The translations under genes were made by a program, and so were the position numbers. DNA of 64,000 nt, taken from Streptomyces sp. CA-210063 (GTDB lineage Bacteria; Actinomycetota; Actinomycetes; Streptomycetales; Streptomycetaceae). Positions 18,174 to 26,288 of the stretch are shown piece by piece (position 1 is the first letter of the stretch; every line of letters begins with the position of its first letter). The notes below the pieces were generated by a model that made no database searches, was not told the origin of the DNA, and saw only the letters and a list, made by a program, of their open reading frames with translations. The stretch is from positions 2,046,001 through 2,110,000 of the forward strand of contig NZ_CP102512.1 of NCBI RefSeq assembly GCF_024612015.1, read 5' to 3'.

Positions 18174-18518
18174 GCGACCGGCTCTCTTCTTCGTCTTGTG
18201 GTCGTCTCGTTTGAGCCAGATCGTGTGCGGCGGGCCCGGCTCGTCCATGCGCTGTTCAGGTGTATCGAGCTTCAGTACACAGCGCGCTCCTCCACCCCTG
18301 TCAGTCACGGAAAACATGAAGGAGTTGGCTGGCCAGGGGGCGCATCTTGTAGATTCGTATGAACGCACGTCATCAGCACCCTCTTCGTTTTGTGCTGGAA
18401 ACATCCCGCACACACGCGGGGCCCCCCGGCCTTCACGACCACCCTCCTCCGGAAGTCACGGACACGCTTCCCGGGCGAACCGAACGTTGTTTTCTAGACA
18501 AGAACGGCGGCGACGAGA
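18174..18518. promoter_or_regulatory. Divergent regulatory region of the purine locus
   Basis: 345 bp between the xanthine dehydrogenase operon and the PucR-type gene, without a convincing ORF. A weak inverted repeat GTGTA-N11-TACAC is at 18260-18280. A possible promoter for the regulator is TTGGCT (18325-18330) and TAGATT (18350-18355). A PucR-type regulator would be expected to bind here. Confidence 0.4.
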
Positions 18519-20192
18519 ATGCGCCTGCGCGCACTGCTGGACACCGACGCGCTGGGTCTGCGGCTGCTCGGCGGCGAGGACGAGCTGGACCGCACCGTGC
18601 GCGGTGTGATGACCACCGACCTCAGGGACCCCAGCCGCTACCTCTCCGGCGGCGAGCTGGTGCTCACGGGCCTCGCCTGGCACCGCGACGCCGCCGACTC
18701 CGAACCCTTCGTACGGCTCCTGGTCGGTGCCGGGGTCACCGCCCTGGCCGCCGGCGAGGCCGAGCTGGGCGACATCCCGGAGGACCTGGTCGTGGCCTGC
18801 GCCCGGCACCGGCTGCCGCTGTTCGCGGTCAACGAGTCGGTGGCCTTCGCGACGATCACCGAGCACGTCGTACGCCAGGTCTCCGGCGAGCGCGCCGGGG
18901 ATCTGGCGGCCGTGGTGGACCGCCACCGCCGGATGATGACCTCCGGCCCGGCGGGCGGCGGCCCGGACGTCGTCCTGGACCTGCTCGGCTCCGACCTGGA
19001 CCTCAGGGCCTGGGTGCTCTCCCCCGCCGGCCGGCTCATCGCGGGCCCCAAGGTCGGCGGGCCCGCCCTCCCCGCCGAGCTGTGCGCGCGGCTGTCCGCC
19101 GAGCACCTGGCGGCGACCCGCACGGGGCGGCGCGGCCCGCACCGCGTGGCCGTCGGCACCACCACGTACTCGCTCTTCCCGATCAGCAGCACGGGCCGCG
19201 CGCCCGGCGGGGCCCGTGACGTCCGCGAGACGGTGCTGTCCGACTGGCTCCTCGCGGTCGAGGCCGACGCCGGGGACTGGCCCGCCGAGCGGCTCGACCT
19301 GCTGTACGGCGTCGCCCAGCTGATCGCGGTCGAGCGGGACCGCCGCGAGGCGGCCCGTACGGTACGGCGACGGCTCGCCCAGGAGATCCTGGAGCTGGTG
19401 CAGGCGGGGGCCGTCCCCGCCGAGATCGCGGCCCGGCTGCGGGTCGCCGCGCCGGTGCTGCTGCCCGGCCTCGGGACCGCACCGCACTGGCAGGTCGTCG
19501 TGGCCCGGGTCGAGTGGGACGGCGCGGACGTCGACGGCGGCCCCGTCACCCAGGCGCTCCTGGAGGAGATCCTCGTCGATCCCCTGGCGACGGGCCCCGA
19601 GCCCTCGGACCGCATCGCCGTCGCCCACACGGGTGAGGAGGCCATCGCCCTCGTCCCCCTCCCGGCGATCGCCACGGAACACGACGGCTCCGAGTCCGGC
19701 ATCCTGGCCGACACGCTCCTCGCGGCCGTACGGGAGCCGCTGACAGCCGGCCTCGACGACGACGGACGGCTCACCGTCGGCGTCAGCGCGGCCGTGCACT
19801 CGGCCGAGGGGCTGCGCGGCGCCCTGGAGGAGGCCCGGCACGCCCGCCGGGTGGCGGCGGCCCGCTCCGGCCGGGTGTGCGCGGCCGGCCACCAGGAGCT
19901 GGCCTCACACGTCCTGCTCCTGCCCTTCGTCCCCGACGACGTACGCCGCGCCTTCACGGCCCGTCTCCTCGACCCCCTGCGCGACTACGACCGCCGGCAC
20001 CGCGCCGAGCTGATCCCGACCCTGGAGGCGTTCCTGGAGTGCGACGGCTCCTGGACGCGTTGCGCGGCGCGCCTCCACCTGCACGTCAACACGCTGCGGT
20101 ACCGGGTGGGCCGCATCGAGCAGTTGACGAGCCGGGACCTCTCCCGGCTGGAGGACAAGCTGGACTTCTTCCTGGCACTGCGCATGAGCTGA
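18519..20192 (+). CDS. PucR-family transcriptional regulator of purine catabolism
   Basis: A 557-residue regulator. The N-terminal PucR domain (RALLDTDALGLRLLGGEDELDRTVRGVMTTD onward, residues 3-120) resembles purine-catabolism regulators of Bacillus and Streptomyces. A GGDEF-like middle region follows. The C-terminal PucR helix-turn-helix (CDGSWTRCAARLHLHVNTLRYRVGRIEQL, about 508-536) binds DNA. Its position divergent from the xanthine dehydrogenase operon indicates it controls that operon. The ATG has only GACGAGA upstream. Confidence 0.9.
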   Translation: MRLRALLDTDALGLRLLGGEDELDRTVRGVMTTDLRDPSRYLSGGELVLTGLAWHRDAADSEPFVRLLVGAGVTALAAGEAELGDIPEDLVVACARHRLPLFAVNESVAFATITEHVVRQVSGERAGDLAAVVDRHRRMMTSGPAGGGPDVVLDLLGSDLDLRAWVLSPAGRLIAGPKVGGPALPAELCARLSAEHLAATRTGRRGPHRVAVGTTTYSLFPISSTGRAPGGARDVRETVLSDWLLAVEADAGDWPAERLDLLYGVAQLIAVERDRREAARTVRRRLAQEILELVQAGAVPAEIAARLRVAAPVLLPGLGTAPHWQVVVARVEWDGADVDGGPVTQALLEEILVDPLATGPEPSDRIAVAHTGEEAIALVPLPAIATEHDGSESGILADTLLAAVREPLTAGLDDDGRLTVGVSAAVHSAEGLRGALEEARHARRVAAARSGRVCAAGHQELASHVLLLPFVPDDVRRAFTARLLDPLRDYDRRHRAELIPTLEAFLECDGSWTRCAARLHLHVNTLRYRVGRIEQLTSRDLSRLEDKLDFFLALRMS

Positions 20193-20193
20193 G

Positions 20194-20243
20194 GTCATGG
20201 GGGTGTGGGCGAAGATCCATATGCGCCGTCCGCACCCCATGAC
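20194..20243 (+). terminator. Candidate terminator after the PucR gene
   Basis: GTCATGGGG at 20194-20202 pairs with CCCCATGAC at 20235-20243, directly after the stop codon, followed by a short TTTG. The loop is long (32 nt). Confidence 0.4.
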
Positions 20244-20342
20244 TTTGTGAATTCCTTCACCCACCCCCTTGGCCGGGCCCGGGGATTCGTGCTGAGATGC
20301 GGCCACCACTCAAAGCTCAAAGGCGTGCTCGGGGAGGGCAAC

Positions 20343-21119
20343 GTGGCGCATACCGCCATGTCCGGTAACGGAACGACCGCCGGTGACGATCCACTCCAGA
20401 CCGCGGTATGGCGGCTGCGCTCACGCGCCTGCTGGGTCGACGCGGCCGCCCTCATCGAGCCCGTCACCCCACAGGCCTCGCTCCAGCGGACCGCGCTGCT
20501 CGTCGAGCGCTGTCTCTACACCGAGCAGGGCTGGGAGGAGGCCGAGGACGCGCTGCGCACGGCCGAGGCGCAGGCCCAGAGCGACGACGAGCGGGGCGCG
20601 GCGGCCTGTGAGCGCGGCCAACTGGCGTACGCCGCCACGCTGCTCGGCGTACGGGACCGCTCCGACGAGGCGCGGGCCGCGCTCGGCCGGGCGGCGGCCC
20701 TGATCGCCCCCGGCGCGCCGGGCCGGGCCCTGCTCGACTTCCGCCGGGGCGTCCTCGCCGAGAACCTCGCCCGCTCCCCGCAGGCCGCCCGCGCCGCCTA
20801 CCGCCGTGCCCACGCCGGCGCCACCGCCCACGGCGACCTGCTCCTGCAGTCCTTCACCTGGCGCCATCTCGCCGGACTGGCCCTCCGTGACGGCGAGTTG
20901 GCCGAGGCCCGTCACGGCTTCGCCGAATCCCTCCGCATCCGCGAGGAGTTGGGCTACCTGGTCGGCACCGCCCCCGCGCTCGTCTCCCTGGCCGACACAG
21001 AATCCGACCCGGAGGCGTCTCGACTCCGCGAGGAGGCCGGGCGGTTGTTCCGGCTTCTGGGAGGGGTACCGACGTGGTTGGCGAGGCAGTTGGCACCACC
21101 ACCGGCTGCGACGGCGTGA
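20343..21119 (+). CDS. Tetratricopeptide-repeat protein
   Basis: A 258-residue soluble all-helical protein with several TPR-like units (LLVERCLYTEQGWEEAEDALRTAEAQA; GRALLDFRRGVLAENLARSPQAARAAYRRAHA; HLAGLALRDGELAEARHGFAESLRIREELG). I chose the GTG at 20343, which has GGGGAGGG just upstream; the longer frame from 20205 runs through the hairpin after PucR. No catalytic domain; probably a scaffold of unknown partner. It may be an independent transcript. Confidence 0.75.
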   Translation: MAHTAMSGNGTTAGDDPLQTAVWRLRSRACWVDAAALIEPVTPQASLQRTALLVERCLYTEQGWEEAEDALRTAEAQAQSDDERGAAACERGQLAYAATLLGVRDRSDEARAALGRAAALIAPGAPGRALLDFRRGVLAENLARSPQAARAAYRRAHAGATAHGDLLLQSFTWRHLAGLALRDGELAEARHGFAESLRIREELGYLVGTAPALVSLADTESDPEASRLREEAGRLFRLLGGVPTWLARQLAPPPAATA

Positions 21120-21164
21120 CTGCGGGAAGGTGGTTGTTCGGGCGCGGGTGGGTGGGGGCTGATC

Positions 21165-21272
21165 GCGCGGTTCCCCGCGCCCCTGAAAGACGAAGACACG
21201 GCCCTGCGGGCCGAAAAGCACGGGGCGCAGCCCCTGCTTTTCAGGGGCGCGGGGAACTGCGCGAGCAACCAC
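21165..21272. repeat. Intergenic stem-loop with GGGAACTGCGCGA core (copy B)
   Basis: Perfect 18-bp arms TTCCCCGCGCCCCTGAAA (21171-21188) and its complement (21239-21256) between the convergent TPR and GntR genes. It continues into GAACTGCGCGAGCAACCAC like copy A. Its location suggests a bidirectional terminator use. Confidence 0.75.
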
Positions 21273-21324
21273 ACACGACCCGCAGCCGAAAGCGCACCTC
21301 AACCCCTACGGCGCCGCCCCGCCC

Positions 21325-22215
21325 TCAACCCACCGCGCCGAAATGCTTCTCCACCAAACAGCAAGCCGCGTCCAGGTCCTGCGCCACCAACGCGTCCAAC
21401 AAGGCGATGTGCTCGGCGGCGTCAGCCATCAGTTCCACCCGACCACCGCCCCCCGCCCCGCCCAAGTGGCCAACGCTCCGCGGAAGTTGCGTACGCCGGT
21501 GCAGATCATCGGCGATCTGCGTCAACTGCTCGTTCCCGGCCAGCCCCAGCACCCCCCGGTGAAAGGCCCGGTCCGCTTCCCCGTACGTCGCCCGGCACCC
21601 GGAGGAGGCGGCCCGAGCCGTCTCCTCGGCGAGGGGCCGCAACTCACCCCAGCGGTCCGCCGGCACCGTACGCGCGAGCCGCATGATGACCGGCACCTGG
21701 AGCAGCGCCCGCACCTCCGCGAGTTCGGCCAGCTCCCGGGCGCCCCGCCGTACGACACGGAACCCGCGGTTGGGCACGACCTCGACCGCGCCCTCGATGG
21801 CCAGTTGCTGCATCGCCTCGCGCACGGGAGTCGCCGAGACCCCGAACTGCTCACCGAGCGCGGGCGCCGAGTACACCTCTCCCGGCGTCAGCTCCCCGCC
21901 CGCGAGCGCGGCCCGCAGCGCGTCGAGGATCTGCCCCCGCACGGAGGCCCGTTGGACGACCGGGCGGCCCGGCGCGCGGGGCATGGGGATCGGCGTCTCG
22001 CTGTGCGTGTGCTCACCCCGGGCCGCGTCGGCGACGGGGCCGGTGTCGCCGCGTACCGCCGACCCGCCGCCCCCGTCCGCCGCGATGCCCCGCTCCCGGT
22101 CGACGTCCGCGACTCCGGGCTGGGCGGGCACGCGGTAGGCGGACGCCGGACGGGCGGCGACGTCCGGCGCACTGGCGGCCGCGGCCTGACGCGAGCGAGG
22201 TCCGGCCTGCTCCAC
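21325..22215 (-). CDS. GntR-family transcriptional regulator (FCD type)
   Basis: A 296-residue regulator. The winged helix (ALGEQFGVSATPVREAMQQLAIEGAVEVVPNRGFRV) lies around residues 115-155, followed by an all-helical FCD-like effector domain with the metal-binding pattern of Asp/His residues (EADRAFHRGVLGLAGNEQL; DAAEHIALLDALVAQDLDAACCLVEKHF). An Ala/Pro-rich tail of about 85 residues precedes the DNA-binding domain and is longer than usual, so a later start is possible. Ligands of the subfamily are often organic or amino acids; none can be named here. Confidence 0.85.
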   Translation of the reverse strand: MEQAGPRSRQAAAASAPDVAARPASAYRVPAQPGVADVDRERGIAADGGGGSAVRGDTGPVADAARGEHTHSETPIPMPRAPGRPVVQRASVRGQILDALRAALAGGELTPGEVYSAPALGEQFGVSATPVREAMQQLAIEGAVEVVPNRGFRVVRRGARELAELAEVRALLQVPVIMRLARTVPADRWGELRPLAEETARAASSGCRATYGEADRAFHRGVLGLAGNEQLTQIADDLHRRTQLPRSVGHLGGAGGGGRVELMADAAEHIALLDALVAQDLDAACCLVEKHFGAVG

Positions 22216-22605
22216 GGGTTCTCCTCCGAGCCGAGTCGTGTGTCGAGTAGTGCGGCCGACGGGGTACAGACGGGGTACATGGGGGCGCTTAGGTCACTAC
22301 TGGGGTTGTTACCACGAGTATAGGGTTTAATCCCCCTGCGCTCACATTTACCCAGGTCAACCGGACGCTTTTGGGGCAGTAGGTGTGCGGGGTCGAATCC
22401 GGGTCGCACCGAAGGTGGAAACACTTCCGCAAACGGCGTTTTCGTACGGGAGGCCGCCGGTTCGACGTGACGGTTCACCGGTCACAGTTGATCTGCTCGT
22501 GTGCGAGGTCGCGGACCGGGCCGTGCGCGGGGTCGGCCGGCGCCGCAGTACGGGAGACCTGGTTGAGCCACGCGATCGCGTCCGCGACCCCAAAGGGGTG
22601 CAGGT
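22216..22605. other. Gene-free spacer at the edge of the accessory island
   Basis: I see no convincing coding frame on either strand. It contains a direct repeat ACGGGGTACA around 22258-22278 and an AT-richer stretch (GTATAGGGTTTAAT) near 22316 that may hold the promoter of the GntR gene. It marks the boundary between core-like genes and the accessory island. Confidence 0.4.
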
Positions 22606-23119
22606 TCAGAGATCGCCGACAGAGGACTCAGATCTGCGTATGCAACGAAGGACCTCTTCATGCAGTACACCGTTGCTGAACAGGGCAGCCCCAGCATCGA
22701 GTGCGCGCCCGCCCGTCATGTCGCTGAATCGGCCACCAGCTTCCTCGACGACCGGAACCATGGCGGCAACGTCCCATGGTCCGCATCCGGCCAGCAGGAA
22801 CACATCCAGTCGGCCAGCGGCAACCAACAACGCGCACCAATCCCATCGTGATGTCGTCGTTGTCTTCGACGGCGATGAGGGTACGCCAGTCTGGTCGCCC
22901 GGCCGCGAAGCCGGCCGTTCCGTCGATGGGGTCGATGAAATGAGCCCGCCGCCACGGTCGTGGGTGCGGGGGTTCGCCAGGATGTGCAAGCGCTGCGTCG
23001 TCGTGGAGTGCGTCCGCGTGTACGCGCGTGGCCCCAAGCAGTTCCAGAACCTCGGTGACGTTGCGCCGGGTCGAGGCTGTCCAGACCACCTCCACTTCGT
23101 CGTAGTGACGAGTAGCCAC
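22606..23119 (-). pseudogene. Decayed inositol-monophosphatase/HisN-like phosphatase
   Basis: Two parts of one enzyme lie in different frames. The upstream part has the metal-binding motif HFIDPIDGTAGFAAGRPDW; the downstream part has the C-terminal motif GPWDVAAMVPVVEEAGGRF and ends SNGVLHEEVLRCI. They are joined by a frameshift near 22840. About 70 residues that normally separate them (between the DPIDGT and WD motifs) are missing, so the gene is deleted as well as frameshifted and cannot make an active phosphatase. Confidence 0.72.
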
Positions 23120-23403
23120 GAAAGTTCGAGTCTAAAGACCGCGCGGGACGTTCCTCGCAGGCGCTTCGAAGCCCGCAACTGCACAACCGCACTCCGTCTC
23201 GGCGGCATCGCCGAGACAGGCTCGCCGAGCGCGACAAGCCCTGCAGCGCCCACAAATGCCCGCCTTGCCGCAGAACGTTGAGCACGCAGCGCGGGCCTTC
23301 AGTCACAACTCGCTCTCCGCCTTGAGCAGACAGGCGGTGACTCACAGCCTCCTCCCAAGCTGGGATCTGGTTCATCCGCGCGTTGGGAGGACGGTTCGTC
23401 ATC

Positions 23404-24621
23404 TTATGAAAGGCGTTCGAAGTAGTAGGGCAGCCATTCTTCGAGGAACGCTGAGAAGGGCACGGCGGCGGGACACACACGCCGGTTGAAGCCGGACAAC
23501 GCCACCATGTCAGGGGGAAGAGTGTCTGCTCGGTTGAAGAGCGCGATCATTATCTCGTAGATGTGGCGTCGTCTCGCTGCGATGACACCGGCCCGGATGG
23601 AGTCGGAGTCCAGGTCGGGGGCCTGCGCCTTTTTGCGAAGGAGTTCGCCGGCGATGGCCGGTACAACGTTGTTGCAGAGAACCGTGATCAGCTTGGGGTT
23701 CGGGGACAAGTCGATTCCCGCCGATGAGCTGTAATCGAAGCGGTCGACGAAGGCTTCGGTGAACGGCAGCAGGACTCGCGGTGTCCCGAAGCCCGCCACG
23801 AGCCTGGCCAGCGGCTCTGCGGAGGAGGCTGTGAGCTGCAGTTGAACCGCCAGCAGCGCTGACTGCAGTCGGGGCATGGCCACCAGTTCCGCGGCCATGC
23901 GGTATTCCTGGGCCGTGAACGGGAGCCGGCCGAGCATGTACGACGTTGCCATCTCGCGGGCTTCGGCCTCCGTGAGCAGTACCGGTGGACCATCGCCTGG
24001 CGAGCTGGGTGGCGTGTGCTTGGGACCGTGGCCTGGCGGGTTTTCCGTTGCGGCCGAGCGGTAGAACTCGCGCAGTACGCGGGAGGCAGGCAGCGCGGAG
24101 TCCGGTGGTGCCTGACATGAACGGACGAGGCGGGGCCAGTCCCGCGCCAGTATGCGCATGTTCTTGCGGCAGGACTCAGCGGGATCGGCGCCGGTCGCCG
24201 CGGTGAGCCGGTCGATGCTGCGCAGCAGGTAGTCCGCTGGTGTGGAGGGGGCCACGGTCCGTCGTGCGCGTGCGCGTGCAGCTTCGCGGCTTCGTCCGGC
24301 GTCGGCTGTGAAGTACTCGTGAAGATAGGTGTGGCCGGCCGCCCCGAAGTGGACAGCGACGTCTCGAGTTCGTGTGGCCTGGACCCAGTACGCACTGCGC
24401 ACTGCGCTGGGGCAAGGCTCCGCGAGTTCAGCCACGGAGATGGGGGGCGATGCCGCCGGTGCCAGCCCTCCGCTCATGAGTACCCGCACGAACTGGTCGT
24501 TTGCGCGGATCTGATGCCGGGGAGGGCTTCGAAACCACAGCTCCGACGACATTTTCGTCGTTTGGATCTGTTCGTTGACCGACTGCAGGTAGATGTCGAG
24601 GCTGCGGCGCTCCGGTGTCAT
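23404..24621 (-). CDS. Unknown protein, last gene of the STAND cassette
   Basis: 405 residues, no family recognised. No signal peptide or membrane segment. It is mostly helical, with a basic central part (GRSREAARARARRTV), a Pro-rich linker near 210-225 (GPKHTPPSSPGDGPP), and a C-terminal half rich in Leu/Ala helices ending FLEEWLPYYFERLS. The ATG at 24621 overlaps the stop of the preceding gene as ATGA, so the two products are probably made in fixed ratio and may interact. The long upstream frame is out-of-frame readthrough of the neighbour. As a cassette member it may be an effector or cofactor of the NB-ARC switch; that is inference. Confidence 0.7.
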   Translation of the reverse strand: MTPERRSLDIYLQSVNEQIQTTKMSSELWFRSPPRHQIRANDQFVRVLMSGGLAPAASPPISVAELAEPCPSAVRSAYWVQATRTRDVAVHFGAAGHTYLHEYFTADAGRSREAARARARRTVAPSTPADYLLRSIDRLTAATGADPAESCRKNMRILARDWPRLVRSCQAPPDSALPASRVLREFYRSAATENPPGHGPKHTPPSSPGDGPPVLLTEAEAREMATSYMLGRLPFTAQEYRMAAELVAMPRLQSALLAVQLQLTASSAEPLARLVAGFGTPRVLLPFTEAFVDRFDYSSSAGIDLSPNPKLITVLCNNVVPAIAGELLRKKAQAPDLDSDSIRAGVIAARRRHIYEIMIALFNRADTLPPDMVALSGFNRRVCPAAVPFSAFLEEWLPYYFERLS

Positions 24622-26276
24622 GGGTGCGTGTCCGCGGTGTCGTTCACCAGGGCCACGTAGCCTTGAAGCAGCCGTTCGGTGATGTGGTGGCCTTCCTCTC
24701 CCAGGCTGAACCGTCTTGAGCTCAGAGCGGAGGCAAGGAGAGCGAACGCCATCGCTGTGGTCAGCGAGTCCCTGTCCCCCTCCCCCAGCCAGCTCGCTGT
24801 GACGGTGAGGTCCCGGATGAATGAAGGCAAGGAACGAACAGCCCACGCGTCTGCCGGTCCCGGCATGGCACTGGCTTCGGCTGCTCGTGATGGGGCCAGC
24901 AGCCGGCCGAGGTCCAGCAGGAGGCTGCGGAGGGCGGTGGTGGATCCGTGGATGGCTTCCTGTCCGGCCGGGCTGATGATGTGGGGGGATGCCATGCACT
25001 CTGCTTCGATGACCTCGTGGATGTCCTCAGGGGACATTTCCCGAAGCCAGATCCGCGCGCGCTTGCGCCGCGCCTCCCTCATGTCGGCGAAGAAGGGCAT
25101 GTTGAGAGGGCCTTGCAGGTCGAACTGGAGTCTTTGCACGAGTCGGCCGACGGGAGACGTACGGTCAGCGGTTTTCTGGGACATTTGCCGTGTGCGTAGG
25201 TTGTTGAGTGTGACGCCTGCGCATTGACGTGAGTACCACTGGGTGAAGGCCTCTCCGGTGAGAGAGTGCCGCCGGGGGTCTACCAGAAGGTCCGGTCTTG
25301 CAGAGAGTTGGTCCAAGGCTGCTTCGATAGCGGGTTTTTCATGGTGCACGGCGGAAAGGAATCGCTCTTGTGATCCGCCGGTGACGAGGAACTGCTTGAG
25401 TGGCGTGTGGCCGGGCTCTTTCGAGCCGAGTTGTTCCTCGCTGTCATCAGTGCGGTGGAAGGACGCCATGACAGCGCTTCGGGCCGCTCCGGTCGACGTG
25501 CGGTATCGATGGTGGACCAGTCGGCTTGCCGCGAAGATCGTGTGACATGGCGCGTCGAGATCGGTCAAGTGCACCACCAGCGGGTCAGGCCCTTCGATGA
25601 AGCCTGCCTGTGCGGTAAGTACTTCATCGACTCGGCTCTCGGACGGAAAGATGCAGGCGTCTTCGTCACTCCAGACGCTCCCGTCCGCTTCCACGAAGCA
25701 CTGTCTGAAGAGCCGGTTCGTGCGCGGCAGGTAGGTCAGCCCCTGGCCTGAGGGTCCTTTCGCGCTGCCCAGCTTCCAGGTGACAACCACTTTGTACTCG
25801 TCGATGAAGGGGCTGTTGTCCAGGTGCAGGGTGTTGTCCCGGGCGACCACGTCGACTGGGTAGGTGTCCTTGGCCCGCATGTCGATCATCTTTATCGGGC
25901 CGCCCAGTGCGTAGGCGATGAGGACGACGAAGAGCGGGTGCGCGACGGTGTCCCACAAGCCGGGGTTCGTCAGCAACGGTGTCGACGAGGCGATGTTCAG
26001 GTAGCTGTGCAGCGTGCCGCGGCTGCCGCCTGCGCGCATCTCCGCGTCGTAGGTTTGCCGGAAGTCGTCGAACTGGCTCGCCGCGAGCAGTCCGGTCGTG
26101 CTGACGGCTCCCTCGCGGGCGAGCGCTCGGCTCAAGGTGCCAAGGGCTTGTGTCCCGATGAGATTGTCCAGCGTGGCGCGGAAGCGGGCGTCCTCGGTGC
26201 GGCGCGCGAGCTGACGATAGGAGGAAGGACTGGCCAGTCGATCGGAGGGGACGAGGGGCGTGTGACGCAGAGCCAT
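24618..26276 (-). CDS. Unknown 552-residue protein with possible 2OG-Fe(II) dioxygenase signature
   Basis: No family is certain. The first 280 residues resemble phytanoyl-CoA-dioxygenase-like folds: HLD at 151-153 (TLHLDNSPF) followed by DEYKVVVTWKLG, then CHTIFAASRLVHH at 244-256 and Arg266 in GAARSAVMASFHR. This is the order of an HxD...H...R iron and oxoglutarate site. The C-terminal half is helical and unassigned. It starts 12 nt after the NB-ARC gene and overlaps the next gene, so it is part of the same operon. The enzyme role is inferred from a motif only. Confidence 0.65.
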   Translation of the reverse strand: MALRHTPLVPSDRLASPSSYRQLARRTEDARFRATLDNLIGTQALGTLSRALAREGAVSTTGLLAASQFDDFRQTYDAEMRAGGSRGTLHSYLNIASSTPLLTNPGLWDTVAHPLFVVLIAYALGGPIKMIDMRAKDTYPVDVVARDNTLHLDNSPFIDEYKVVVTWKLGSAKGPSGQGLTYLPRTNRLFRQCFVEADGSVWSDEDACIFPSESRVDEVLTAQAGFIEGPDPLVVHLTDLDAPCHTIFAASRLVHHRYRTSTGAARSAVMASFHRTDDSEEQLGSKEPGHTPLKQFLVTGGSQERFLSAVHHEKPAIEAALDQLSARPDLLVDPRRHSLTGEAFTQWYSRQCAGVTLNNLRTRQMSQKTADRTSPVGRLVQRLQFDLQGPLNMPFFADMREARRKRARIWLREMSPEDIHEVIEAECMASPHIISPAGQEAIHGSTTALRSLLLDLGRLLAPSRAAEASAMPGPADAWAVRSLPSFIRDLTVTASWLGEGDRDSLTTAMAFALLASALSSRRFSLGEEGHHITERLLQGYVALVNDTADTHP

Positions 26277-26288
26277 GTGGTTGCCGTT

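Noticed and set aside
22375..22440. A tRNA-like T-arm (GGGGTCGAATCC)
   Set aside because: No matching acceptor stem or anticodon arm can be folded around it, and the T-loop lacks the usual TTC.
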